9,521 bases of DNA from an uncultured Bacteroides sp. (GTDB taxonomy: Bacteria; Bacteroidota; Bacteroidia; Bacteroidales; Bacteroidaceae), in assembly GCA_959606905.1 (NCBI GenBank), contig CAUHML010000122.1, forward strand, positions 1-9,521. Direction: 5' to 3'. The notes below the pieces were generated by a model that worked only from the letters and a program-made list of their open reading frames with translations, was not told the origin of the DNA and searched no databases. Shown here piece after piece: positions 1 through 6,122 of this stretch. Within the stretch, counting starts at the first letter, position 1, and every line of letters begins with the position of its first letter. The position numbers and the translations under genes were made by a program.

Positions 1-115
1 GAATGAATATCGGTGCAAATATGAGCATATTTCTTAAAACAACCAAACGAAATCACACATTTTTTCTAATAAAGCATTCAAAAGTAGAACTAGGACAAAT
101 AAAACACGCGGATTC

Positions 116-148
116 TTTGTATTAGGGCTTTGTTAACTTCTAAATTTT
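116..148 (+). promoter_or_regulatory. candidate Bacteroidetes-type promoter for the lipoprotein gene
   Basis: TTTG at 116-119 is followed after 21 nt by TAAATTTT at 141-148. This matches the Bacteroidetes sigma-ABfr pattern (TTTG at -33, TAnnTTTG at -7) except for the last base, and a G follows immediately. Spacing fits the usual 19-21 nt. It points toward the gene at 348. Such motifs occur by chance in AT-rich DNA, so this is a candidate only. If the dyad at 251-292 is a recombination site, this promoter would lie on the invertible side and would be in the ON orientation as shown. Confidence 0.4.
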
Positions 149-250
149 GCAAAAGATTTCCTTCCCCTCTACTGCCTTTCAGAAGCAGGGGTAAAAAAAT
201 TTCATCACATTTGGTATCATTTTTCAGTATCGACTACTCCAGAAGAGCAG

Positions 251-292
251 GCACAAAGGTTTCTCTGTTACCTACAGAGTAACGGGTTGTGC
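251..292. repeat. compound dyad with GTTAC-N7-GTAAC core, possible site-specific recombination site
   Basis: Outer arms GCACAA (251-256) and TTGTGC (287-292) are perfectly complementary. Inside them lie GTT (259-261)/AAC (281-283) and CTCTG (263-267)/CAGAG (275-279) around a 7-nt loop. An alternative pairing of the core is GTTAC (267-271), seven bases, GTAAC (279-283). From memory, a GTTAC-N7-GTAAC motif is described for one class of inverted repeats that bound invertible promoters in Bacteroides fragilis. The position, about 55-80 bp before a surface lipoprotein start, fits such a site. No inverted partner (which would contain the spacer as TCTGTAG) is seen in 1-250, so it would have to lie left of the window. 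No T-run follows, so it is not an ordinary terminator. The alternative is a leader RNA hairpin. Confidence 0.5.
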
Positions 293-347
293 TATTATTG
301 AAACTTAGTGTTTAATAATATATTATTAATGTAATTTTTAAGTAGTT

Positions 348-3242
348 ATGAAAAGAAAATTTGTAAAAGTGATGTTCTTCGGGGCGTTGGCGCTTTCTAC
401 TGTCACCTATGTAGGTTGTAAGGACTATGATGATGACATAAAAAGTGTACAGGAACAAATTGACCAGATCAAGTCAAACAATCCTGTAAGCGTGGGAGAC
501 ATGCAAACTGCCATTAATGTGGCTAAAAGTGCTTTGGAAAGTCAGTTGGCTGATTTAAAGACAAAATTGGAGAATAAGGATTCTCAAATTAAAGATTTGG
601 GTCTGAAAATTACTGATTTGGAGGACAAATTGTCAAAGACTGCTGATAAGGCAACGGTCGACCAGCTGACAAAAGACTTGGCAACAGCTAAGAATGATTT
701 AGAAGCACTGAAGAAACTTCAAAAGTCTGATATTGATGGTTTGACAGCAAGAATTGTAAAGCTGGAAGCCCTTAAAGAGGAATTGGATGGTTTAAAAGTC
801 AATTTCGCTACAAAAGAAGAGCTGAAGAACTACGTTGAATCTGCAAAACTGTCAGGACTTATCAGTGATGAAATTGCCACAGCTTTGGGAGAAGATGGGG
901 AGATTGCCGCTGCAATAAATGATGCTATTCAAACAAAGGTTCTTGCAGACTTTGGCAGTATGAAGGAAGTTGCTGCTCTTGCCGGAGAGGATGCAACTGT
1001 AGCAGATGTTATTAAAGAATTGTATGCTGCTATTAATGCTGATAAAACTGGTATCCTTGCTAAACTGACTGCGCTGGAAGACTATCAAACAGCATTGGAA
1101 GATAAAGCGGTAGAAAATGGTTTCGAGAGTGTAGAAGCCGTTATTGCAGAGGTGAAATCTCTTAAAACGACTCTTTCCGGTCTTTATGCAAGCGCAGAAT
1201 TCAGTGAAAAAGTCAAGGCGATTGTTTCAGCAGAACTGACGACTGTAAATAGCCGTATAGATACGTTAGAAGATGACCTTGCAAAACTGGGTGTTGCTAT
1301 TAAAGGTATGATTCAGAGTGTAGTATATATTCCTACAAGCATAGATCGTAGCGTAGATTTCTATACTTTGTATGCTAAGAAAACTTCAACCTCATCTTCT
1401 TATGTTGTTGCAGCGAAGAGTGCAGATGCAAAAGAATTGCAATTCCGTATTTCTCCGGCTTCTGCTGCTATGACATTGGAGGATTTCAATAAAAACTACG
1501 AAATCAAGTTAAATGCTGAAGAACGTAACTGGACTCGTGCTGCTGAACCGTTTGCCGTAGAAGTGAAGAACTGTGAAGCTGGTGTTCTTACAGTATCATT
1601 AACAACTTCAAGCGAAAAGAGCCATGCGATATCTTTGAATATTGTAAGTACAAAAGATGCGGAAGGTAAAGAAGGATTGACTCCGACAAATGTTAATTCT
1701 GATTATATCGCAGTGATACAGTCTAGTTATTATCTGAAGACTGCTTATTATGAGGTAGCAACAGAGAAAGCAGGCGAGATTATCTATGATGCTCCCCAAC
1801 CGGTTGATTATTCAGGAGTTGGAACTTTGACGGTTTCATATACAACAACTGCAAGTGGAAGCACAGCATTTACAAAAACATTAGAAGAACTGAATGTAGA
1901 GAATATCTTTGCGACGACTTATAGCTTGACTGGAACAGATGCAAATCTATTTGAAGTTTCTACTGCAGGTAGCGTTAGTCTAAAAACATCCGGTCTGATT
2001 GCTTCTTTGGATAAAACTGCTAATGTTATGGCTAAAGTAACGGCTCCAGGTTTCTATTTGGAAACTAGTTCTGATAATCCTAAAAAGTTAGGAACTGTAA
2101 AAGTAACACGTACTATTGATGAACTTACACATGCGTATGCTTTGGTAGAACGTGACTGGACTAATGAAACAGCAGTTGCTGCAGAGGAGAGAGTAGTTCT
2201 AAATGTTGCTGACATTTATAACGATCCGGCTGTGAATATCCGCCCATCAGCTTATGAAAGTTTGAGTTTGGTTGAACTTCTTCCTACAACAGGTATACGC
2301 TTAGAAAATGGTGCAAATAATGCCTTGACTTTAATCATTCCTAAAAATACAGCTGCTGGTGATTATACCGCAACAGCTAAGTTCGAAGGAGATGGCTATA
2401 CGCTTGTTGTAAATGTTCCAGTTAAGATTAAGCCTATCACTTTGGCTAAATTGGCTAGAGTGTCGGAAATGTGGTCTTCAGATCAAACTCGTACAGGCTT
2501 TACTCCGACAAAAGATTCTGAGACAGCGGCTACTGCTATTACTTCCGAATTTAAGCTTGCTACTATATTCTCCAACTTTGATGCTGTTAAAGCTGCTGTT
2601 TTGGCTAAAGGTGGTACTTTCGTAATTACTACTAACATTACGGAAAATAGCATTGCTGGCGTTAGCTATGATGAAAACGAGGCTAAGTTTACGTTTGATA
2701 AAGATCTCTATACTGGTAAGATGACTGTTGGTGGTAAGACTGTACCTGCTGTAGTTAAGTTTACTATTAAAGCTAGCTATAATGGTAAAGTTGAGGATAC
2801 GATTGAAGGTATTGTTGAAGTGAAAGATATTAGTGGAACTTGGGTTGCTCCGACTGCAACGACTCTTTCTTTATCTGATAAGTCTGTAGAATATAATGTT
2901 TCAACAGGTTTTGCTTGGAATGATTTGGCAGGTAAGACTATGTGGAAGGATGGTGCTGTGGTAGCAGGAACAGGAAGCAATGGATTTGCAAATTCAGTTA
3001 CTAATCCTCTTGATATCTATGGTCTGGCAGCTCCTGTTTTTGAATTCAAAGAAGCAGCTGCGTCAACTTATCTGTCTCTTGATGATGCTACAGGAAAGGT
3101 GACCTTTACAGCAGAAGGTAAATCTCACCATTTCTACGAAGCTGTAACTTATACTGTAGAAGTAAAAGCTACATCTAAGTGGGGTACAATTAAGAATTAT
3201 GAAGGAAAGAATACAATTACAGTAACTATTCCGGCAGAATAA
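348..3242 (+). CDS. large surface lipoprotein, BT1927-like / coiled-coil N-terminal (S-layer-like) family
   Basis: This 964-residue exported lipoprotein begins with a basic, then hydrophobic signal peptide ending in a lipobox (YVGC) with the acylated cysteine at residue 24. The next residues, Lys-Asp-Tyr-Asp-Asp-Asp, form an acidic export signal typical of Bacteroidetes lipoproteins displayed on the cell surface. Residues about 31-160 are heptad-rich coiled coil (runs such as LKTKLEN, LEDKLSK), 160-285 are mainly helical, and 290-323 form another coiled coil. From the QSVVYIP motif near 323-329 to the end the sequence is beta-rich and looks like several Ig-like sandwich modules; it ends in alternating Val/Thr strands. 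No catalytic motif is visible. The organisation recalls the phase-variable surface-layer-like lipoproteins of B. thetaiotaomicron (BT1927 group), some of which are annotated with a PL29 N-terminal-like domain. That family assignment is from memory. A role in surface coating is inference. The gene stands alone, ending at its own terminator. Confidence 0.8.
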   Translation: MKRKFVKVMFFGALALSTVTYVGCKDYDDDIKSVQEQIDQIKSNNPVSVGDMQTAINVAKSALESQLADLKTKLENKDSQIKDLGLKITDLEDKLSKTADKATVDQLTKDLATAKNDLEALKKLQKSDIDGLTARIVKLEALKEELDGLKVNFATKEELKNYVESAKLSGLISDEIATALGEDGEIAAAINDAIQTKVLADFGSMKEVAALAGEDATVADVIKELYAAINADKTGILAKLTALEDYQTALEDKAVENGFESVEAVIAEVKSLKTTLSGLYASAEFSEKVKAIVSAELTTVNSRIDTLEDDLAKLGVAIKGMIQSVVYIPTSIDRSVDFYTLYAKKTSTSSSYVVAAKSADAKELQFRISPASAAMTLEDFNKNYEIKLNAEERNWTRAAEPFAVEVKNCEAGVLTVSLTTSSEKSHAISLNIVSTKDAEGKEGLTPTNVNSDYIAVIQSSYYLKTAYYEVATEKAGEIIYDAPQPVDYSGVGTLTVSYTTTASGSTAFTKTLEELNVENIFATTYSLTGTDANLFEVSTAGSVSLKTSGLIASLDKTANVMAKVTAPGFYLETSSDNPKKLGTVKVTRTIDELTHAYALVERDWTNETAVAAEERVVLNVADIYNDPAVNIRPSAYESLSLVELLPTTGIRLENGANNALTLIIPKNTAAGDYTATAKFEGDGYTLVVNVPVKIKPITLAKLARVSEMWSSDQTRTGFTPTKDSETAATAITSEFKLATIFSNFDAVKAAVLAKGGTFVITTNITENSIAGVSYDENEAKFTFDKDLYTGKMTVGGKTVPAVVKFTIKASYNGKVEDTIEGIVEVKDISGTWVAPTATTLSLSDKSVEYNVSTGFAWNDLAGKTMWKDGAVVAGTGSNGFANSVTNPLDIYGLAAPVFEFKEAAASTYLSLDDATGKVTFTAEGKSHHFYEAVTYTVEVKATSKWGTIKNYEGKNTITVTIPAE

Positions 3243-3370
3243 GAAGAAAAATTGGAGAGTTGCTTCAAACCTCTTAATGCTTTATATAAGCAAAGGATTG
3301 TATTACAGTTGAAACTACTCCAAATTCAGAATAATAAAACCCTTCTTCACCTTGTGTGAAGAATACGCCG

Positions 3371-3430
3371 AGAAGAAACAGAGTGAAGGATTTGGCTTGT
3401 GAAAGTCAATCCTTCCAATTCTGTTCTTCT
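3371..3430 (+). repeat. long imperfect hairpin capped by a GUGA tetraloop
   Basis: AGAAGAA (3371-3377) pairs with TTCTTCT (3424-3430), CAGA (3379-3382) with TCTG (3420-3423), and GAAGGATT (3385-3392) with AATCCTTC (3408-3415). The top closes with GGCTT (3394-3398)/AAGTC (3403-3407, one G-U pair) around GTGA (3399-3402), a GNRA-type loop. About 24 pairs are possible in the + strand RNA. No T-run follows directly, so it is probably a 3'-UTR stabilising structure of the lipoprotein mRNA or part of a composite terminator. Confidence 0.55.
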
Positions 3431-3435
3431 TATAG

Positions 3436-3478
3436 AAAGGGATACCTCCCTTATTTCCCACAGGTATCCCTTTTTTTT
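3436..3478 (+). terminator. strong intrinsic terminator of the lipoprotein gene
   Basis: AAAGGGATACCT (3436-3447) is perfectly complementary to AGGTATCCCTTT (3462-3473), with a 14-nt loop, and is followed by T at 3471-3478. The T-run lies only on the right side, so it works on + strand transcripts, that is, on the lipoprotein mRNA ending 190 bp upstream. Confidence 0.9.
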
Positions 3479-3485
3479 ATTTCAT

Positions 3486-3554
3486 AACATCTCCTTATTT
3501 GCACTAGAAACCAATTTGCTAGTCCCTTATTTCCCTATAGATTAAGGAGATGTT
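3486..3554. repeat. 12-bp inverted repeat enclosing 45 bp
   Basis: AACATCTCCTTA (3486-3497) and TAAGGAGATGTT (3543-3554) are perfect inverse copies. The interior contains a smaller ACTAG (3503-3507)/CTAGT (3519-3523) stem and a CCCTTATTTCCC copy (3524-3535). It lies between two + strand terminators, so any RNA from it would come either from readthrough or from an unseen local promoter. It could be the body of a small structured RNA or a mobile-repeat remnant. I cannot choose between these. Confidence 0.5.
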
Positions 3555-3566
3555 TTGAGAATATAG

Positions 3567-3598
3567 AAAGTCCGGGCTTGCGAAAGTCCGGGCTTTTT
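3567..3598 (+). terminator. intrinsic terminator with GCGA tetraloop, best folded on the + strand
   Basis: AAAGTCCGGGCTT (3567-3579) and AAGTCCGGGCTTT (3584-3596) look like a direct repeat, but they fold as a 13-pair stem around the GNRA loop GCGA (3580-3583). The pairing works because CCGG is self-complementary and two positions (3571/3592 and 3576/3587) form G-U pairs in the + strand RNA. T's run to 3598. On the - strand those two pairs become A-C mismatches and the following sequence (CTATATTCT) is only moderately U-rich. It could still end the - strand operon whose last stop is 12 bp away, so a weak bidirectional role is possible. Confidence 0.75.
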
Positions 3599-3607
3599 CA
3601 TTATTAT

Positions 3608-4105
3608 TTATTTATCGGATTGAATATAATGGAAGTTCTCGTCATACAGTCCTACGAGCAGGCTTTGGCCTTTACCATCCACTTTCAGCCCGCCATATAC
3701 GGCTTTTTGATAAAGAGTATCTTGTCCCTCTTCAAAGAAGAAAGACTCGGCACCGAGGAAGATCCGGTGACGTACTATTTTATATTTGATGACTAGCTCA
3801 TTGTCGTTTACAGGCTCTAAAGCGTTTTGCAGCCGCACTATTTTTCCTACTTGATTACTGTCAATTTGAAGTATGGCATAACCGCGTATGGCAGTTTGTT
3901 GGTCTAGCAGATCTGATGAAGCTTCTTTGTAGCTAAGCCTCATATAGTCTCCTTGCATAAGAGAGCGGGGATCGACGGGAGCTAGCTGTAACAAAATCAA
4001 CTGTCCGTCTTTCAAAGTTTGCTCTTTTTTATAAACCGACCAGTTGAAATATCCCAGTAGCAGTATCAGGTTTGCAATAATCAATATTCGGCTATACTTT
4101 TTCAT
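3608..4105 (-). CDS. GDYXXLXY-family protein, membrane anchored
   Basis: This is a protein of 165 residues, starting MKKYSR. One hydrophobic segment (about residues 5-22) forms an N-terminal anchor, and the rest would lie outside the cytoplasmic membrane. The family signature GDYMRLSY sits at residues 52-59, preceded by PVDPRSLMQ, which identifies the uncharacterised GDYXXLXY family. The biochemical role is unknown. I chose the start at 4105 over an in-frame ATG 48 bp upstream because homologues begin just before the membrane segment, and because this ATG overlaps the end of the DUF4401 gene by 14 nt, the arrangement expected for translational coupling. It is the last gene of a three-gene operon with the DUF4401 and DUF2157 genes, the usual partners of this family. 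Together they probably form one membrane complex (inference). Confidence 0.88.
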   Translation of the reverse strand: MKKYSRILIIANLILLLGYFNWSVYKKEQTLKDGQLILLQLAPVDPRSLMQGDYMRLSYKEASSDLLDQQTAIRGYAILQIDSNQVGKIVRLQNALEPVNDNELVIKYKIVRHRIFLGAESFFFEEGQDTLYQKAVYGGLKVDGKGQSLLVGLYDENFHYIQSDK

Positions 4106-5066
4106 GTCTTGTTCTTTTTTGAGTGAAGAAATACCAGGCTGTAATACATGCAATTCCGATGAAGAAAAGTGTCATGGATTTGGTGAGCAGGCTTAAATTC
4201 AGATCATAATAGTATTTGGAAACGGCATAGATAAAAAGAAGAAGCGAGGCAGCACACTCCGCTTTGTAGCCATAATGGAAACATATTAGAATCAGCAACA
4301 AACTGCCGGATAAATAAGGAGCAAACACGGTAGGCAGACAGATAACAATACAAAGAATATAGATACCAATCTGGTTCACCGGATGATCCACTTTCATGAC
4401 CTGCATGATTCGTTGAACCATTATAAGAATACCGATCCATATACAAACAGACAGTATGCAGGATACAAGCCAGCTATTTGTTTCTGATATCAGATAATTG
4501 ATTGATAATCCTCCCAGTGAGACGATACCGGATATGAATAATCCGAAATGAAATGGTTTGTATTTGGAAAAGTAATTCTCTGTTCCTATACATTCAAACA
4601 ACTTAGTTTCAAAGATGTTGGCAAATAAAAATAGTGCAAGGATAGGAACTACAGCTATTTGCAAGGGATAAAACGAAGAAAAGACATGGGCGGCTTCTCC
4701 GAAGAAAGATATATTAAACAGAATGACTGAAAGAAAGGGGAGGATAAACCCTCTTGATAACAAGAATGTGAGAATACTGATTCCCATAAGTGTAGTGAAG
4801 AGGATATTAATGCTGGCATTTATACCAAAACCAATCAATACACACCCGGCTATGTATAAAGTGATGTTCATTGCATCCAGAAAAGACCGAATCACCATGC
4901 GGCTGATTGTTAGGGTAGTGAGAATTAATATACTTCCTACAATCAGGCAAGAAATATCGGAGCGGAGGATTCTGGCAAGTGCCAGAAATCCCAGAAAGAA
5001 AATAGCCGTCAGGATTCCTCCGATAATAGATACGGCTTGAATGGTGAGGTTATGCTTCTGTGCCAT
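4092..5066 (-). CDS. DUF4401 family integral membrane protein
   Basis: This 324-residue protein is almost entirely hydrophobic, with about ten predicted membrane-spanning segments from residue 9 to the C-terminus. The C-terminal part shows the pattern I associate with DUF4401: an AP-x-LSGSLLLILICF stretch, then a KYYYDLNLSLLTKS motif near residues 282-296 and a last membrane helix, ending in a short basic tail (QKRTRHEKV). No enzymatic motif is seen. Its ATG lies inside the end of the DUF2157 gene (17-nt overlap) and its own end overlaps the GDYXXLXY start by 14 nt, so all three are likely co-translated. In other bacteria DUF2157 and DUF4401 occur side by side or fused, which supports a joint role. 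Function unknown. Confidence 0.85.
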   Translation of the reverse strand: MAQKHNLTIQAVSIIGGILTAIFFLGFLALARILRSDISCLIVGSILILTTLTISRMVIRSFLDAMNITLYIAGCVLIGFGINASINILFTTLMGISILTFLLSRGFILPFLSVILFNISFFGEAAHVFSSFYPLQIAVVPILALFLFANIFETKLFECIGTENYFSKYKPFHFGLFISGIVSLGGLSINYLISETNSWLVSCILSVCIWIGILIMVQRIMQVMKVDHPVNQIGIYILCIVICLPTVFAPYLSGSLLLILICFHYGYKAECAASLLLFIYAVSKYYYDLNLSLLTKSMTLFFIGIACITAWYFFTQKRTRHEKV

Positions 5067-5967
5067 ACCATTGCTTTTTTAGATGAAGAATGATGTAAAT
5101 GAGTAAAGTTGTTCCGGTGATGACAATAACCCCTCCGTAGAAGAATATCTGAACATCCCTAAGACCGCTTTGTGATATGAATGTAGTCAATAGAATCATT
5201 AACGCAGCAAACGGAATGATAGCCAGATAGAACAGGCTTTTTACTTTCCATCCATACCAAAGTCCCGCAGAGAATAAAAGGAGGGTGCTTATGAGAGGAA
5301 CAGACAATATGGCATTCTCTTCGCAGATTGCCATCATTAACAGAAAACTGGTATGTATAATAGTAGCCAGTGAAAGAAGACTGACAAACCAGCGATTGTT
5401 TCTGTCCAAATGACCTTTTACACTCATCCATTCCGTGATGATCGTTGTTAAGGCACATATCCAGGTTACTGCATTGGCCAGCAAAGTCATTTCCCAGGAG
5501 TTGGCACTGGCAATCTGTATATTGTACAACCATATCGTAGTACAAAGTAATCCGATGAACGTCAGCCATAACGGAGCGAAACGGATAGCAACCGCCCAGA
5601 GAATAGTGAAGAGAGTCCATCCCAGGAAAAGATCGTAAGCATCGGCTCCCGTTTGGTAGATTTGTCCGAAGACAGCGAAAAGCGTGCCTATCAGGAATGT
5701 AGCTTCGGTCAGGAGAATTTGTTTGACGAGCTTATTCCAATGCGTGAATGTAGCGAGCAGGACAGAAGCTACTAATAACACTTCTACTATTCCTAACTTT
5801 GCAAATTTGGGTAATTCCTCCCAGTTGTAGGCAAAGAAGAAGATAATTCCTGCCACTGTAAAACCAACGCCCACTGCCAATAAAAAAATAGAAAGGAATT
5901 GATTCCATTGTTTTTTATCTGCGTACAGCGCTTGTCGGGATAAAGGCGAAGAGTCGGTCTTTTCCAT
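5050..5967 (-). CDS. DUF2157 family integral membrane protein
   Basis: This is a 305-residue protein when started at MEKTDSS. A short hydrophilic head is followed by about eight to ten membrane segments. Conserved features of DUF2157 are visible: the first helix ending in FFFAYNW (residues 43-49) followed by the LPKFAKLG loop, and the GQIYQTGAD motif at 101-109. An in-frame ATG at 5997 lies inside a good -7 promoter box (5991-5998) and so is unlikely to be used. This sets the start at 5967 with a leader of roughly 20 nt. It is the first gene of the operon and its 3' end overlaps the DUF4401 gene by 17 nt. Function unknown. An envelope or transport role is only a guess from the topology. Confidence 0.87.
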   Translation of the reverse strand: MEKTDSSPLSRQALYADKKQWNQFLSIFLLAVGVGFTVAGIIFFFAYNWEELPKFAKLGIVEVLLVASVLLATFTHWNKLVKQILLTEATFLIGTLFAVFGQIYQTGADAYDLFLGWTLFTILWAVAIRFAPLWLTFIGLLCTTIWLYNIQIASANSWEMTLLANAVTWICALTTIITEWMSVKGHLDRNNRWFVSLLSLATIIHTSFLLMMAICEENAILSVPLISTLLLFSAGLWYGWKVKSLFYLAIIPFAALMILLTTFISQSGLRDVQIFFYGGVIVITGTTLLIYIILHLKKQWYGTEA

Positions 5968-5990
5968 GTGTTTTTGCTTTTTGATGATTA

Positions 5991-6025
5991 CAAACATAAG
6001 AAAATAAAATGATTATCACCTCAAG
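5991..6025 (-). promoter_or_regulatory. candidate promoter of the DUF2157 operon
   Basis: On the - strand TATGTTTG (from 5998 to 5991) is a perfect match to the Bacteroidetes -7 consensus TAnnTTTG. A CTTG (6025-6022) lies 23 nt upstream as a weak -33 element. The site lies just beyond the poxB terminator and about 24 bp before the ATG at 5967, where an independent promoter is expected. Confidence 0.6.
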
Positions 6026-6032
6026 ATAGACT

Positions 6033-6087
6033 ATAAAAAGGTATGACTTACCTTATTGAAATTGACAATAATAGTAGGTCATACCTT
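6033..6087 (-). terminator. intrinsic terminator of poxB
   Basis: AAGGTATGACTTAC (6038-6051) pairs with GTAGGTCATACCTT (6074-6087) except at one position, and inside this TTATTG (6053-6058) pairs with CAATAA (6066-6071) around a 7-nt loop. Read on the - strand the stem is followed by TTTTTATAG, a terminator T-run. It lies 36 bp after the poxB stop and separates poxB from the DUF2157 operon on the same strand. Confidence 0.88.
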
Positions 6088-6122
6088 GAGAGAGGTTATG
6101 AAAATATTCAAAATAGAATAAC

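Larger units (their letters stand above)
1..347. other. non-coding leader upstream of the surface lipoprotein gene
   Basis: No credible reading frame is present in this AT-rich stretch. It contains a candidate promoter (116-148) and a compound dyad (251-292), both listed separately, followed by a very AT-rich run (about 293-345) before the ATG at 348. No strong Shine-Dalgarno sequence precedes that ATG, as is normal in Bacteroides. If the promoter is right, the untranslated leader would be close to 190 nt and would include the dyad. I see no end of an upstream gene here, so the region may extend to the left of the window. Confidence 0.7.
3243..3607. other. gene-free structured zone between convergent genes
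   Basis: This 365-base stretch separates the + strand lipoprotein gene from the - strand operon. I find no coding frame with family resemblance. It holds a series of inverted repeats: an 8-bp stem TTCTTCAC (3343-3350)/GTGAAGAA (3356-3363) without a T-run, a long imperfect hairpin (3371-3430), a strong terminator (3436-3478), a 12-bp inverted repeat with a 45-nt interior (3486-3554), and a second terminator (3567-3598). Two short motifs recur: CCCTTATTTCCC at 3448-3459 and 3524-3535, and GGCTTGYGAAAGTC at 3394-3407 and 3575-3588. Part of it may be a stable 3' untranslated RNA or a separate small RNA. Confidence 0.7.

Noticed and set aside
132..137. GTTAAC as the left partner of the dyad at 251-292
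   Set aside because: It lacks the 7-nt spaced GTTAC/GTAAC arrangement, and the flanks do not match the reverse complement of the right-hand site.
4106..4153. Upstream ATG giving the GDYXXLXY protein 16 extra residues
   Set aside because: The extension is polar and not typical of the family. The ATG at 4105 precedes the membrane anchor and has a coupling overlap with the DUF4401 stop.
5159..5620. 153-codon frame on the same strand as the DUF2157 gene, shifted
   Set aside because: It is nested within the well-supported DUF2157 membrane protein and its translation is His/Tyr/Cys-rich without pattern.
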